Positions 14,267 through 14,359 of a stretch of 14,359 nucleotides of DNA are shown piece after piece. The DNA lies in assembly GCA_020696885.1 (NCBI GenBank), contig JAJFMS010000063.1:1-14359 (forward strand), in the 5' to 3' direction. The first letter of the stretch is position 1, and each line of letters opens with the position of its first letter. Both the position numbers and the translations under genes were made by a program. The notes beneath the pieces were generated by a model, which did not search any database, had not been told where the DNA came from, and was given only the letters and a program-made list of their open reading frames with translations. Source of the stretch: Armatimonadota bacterium (lineage in GTDB: Bacteria; Armatimonadota; SYMT01).

Positions 14267-14359
14267 TTTTGCGTCGGAGGCGCCCCGGGATGACAGAATT
14301 ACCGGCGTCTTTATCCCGCCCCCCCGCCTTCCCGCCTGCGCCCCATGACCCAGCCCTCG

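Noticed and set aside
14345..14359. ATG near the right edge as the start of a next gene
   Set aside because: Five codons only and no ribosome site upstream; it cannot be supported from this window.
1..14359. GTAAC/GTTAC as an over-represented word
   Set aside because: It seemed frequent by eye (about 16 found), but a rough expectation at this base composition is about the same.
1..14359. CRISPR array, tRNA, rRNA or insertion sequence
   Set aside because: No regular spaced repeats, no cloverleaf or rRNA stretch noticed, and no transposase-like frame.

Overview
The window is GC-rich, densely coding bacterial DNA. The best guess for its source is Armatimonadota or a similar deep-branching lineage. 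Three genes support this: a prepilin-like secreted protein with an N-terminal methylation motif and a C-terminal H-x9-DG motif, an envelope protein with one SLH domain plus a coiled coil plus a porin-like C-terminus, and otherwise standard panB-panC and ruvA genes. The phylum is an inference from protein architecture; no rRNA or tRNA is present to confirm it.

Layout, left to right. (1) 137-1342: SLH-domain/porin-like envelope protein, closed by a clear intrinsic terminator (1370-1400). (2) 1483-3912: a large reverse transcriptase (809 aa) with recognisable motifs A, B, C, D and E. Its features fit the rvt family of stand-alone cellular RTs better than retrons, group II introns or DRT/Abi RTs. 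(3) 3988-4848: a secreted protein of unknown function. (4) 4862-7127: a decayed PLD-helicase-DUF3427 gene. It has lost its N-terminus, the Walker A region and part of motif VI, and carries two in-frame stops; an open 639-codon stretch (5208-7127) remains. (5) 7212-9310: an ATPase-HNH nuclease pair with a 4-nt ATGA overlap, resembling PtuA-PtuB of Septu-type anti-phage systems. (6) 9495-9932: a small secreted Arg/Asp-rich protein with thrombospondin-type-3-like calcium-binding repeats, followed by a strong terminator. (7) 10109-11799: panB-panC, overlapping by 13 nt (pantothenate/CoA synthesis). (8) Minus strand: a secreted NTF2/SnoaL-like protein (11788-12297) and ruvA (12400-13104). (9) 13347-14144: the prepilin-like H-x9-DG protein, followed by nested inverted repeats and a terminator.

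The middle (about 4850-9310) looks like accessory DNA: an eroded helicase beside an intact defence-like ATPase/nuclease pair. The flanks are housekeeping or envelope genes. The rvt-like RT lies at the left edge of this accessory block. RTs are known partners of PtuAB in some retron systems, but here a secreted-protein gene and a pseudogene separate them and no retron RNA was recognised, so a functional link is only a hypothesis. No CRISPR array, tRNA, rRNA or intact transposase was seen.
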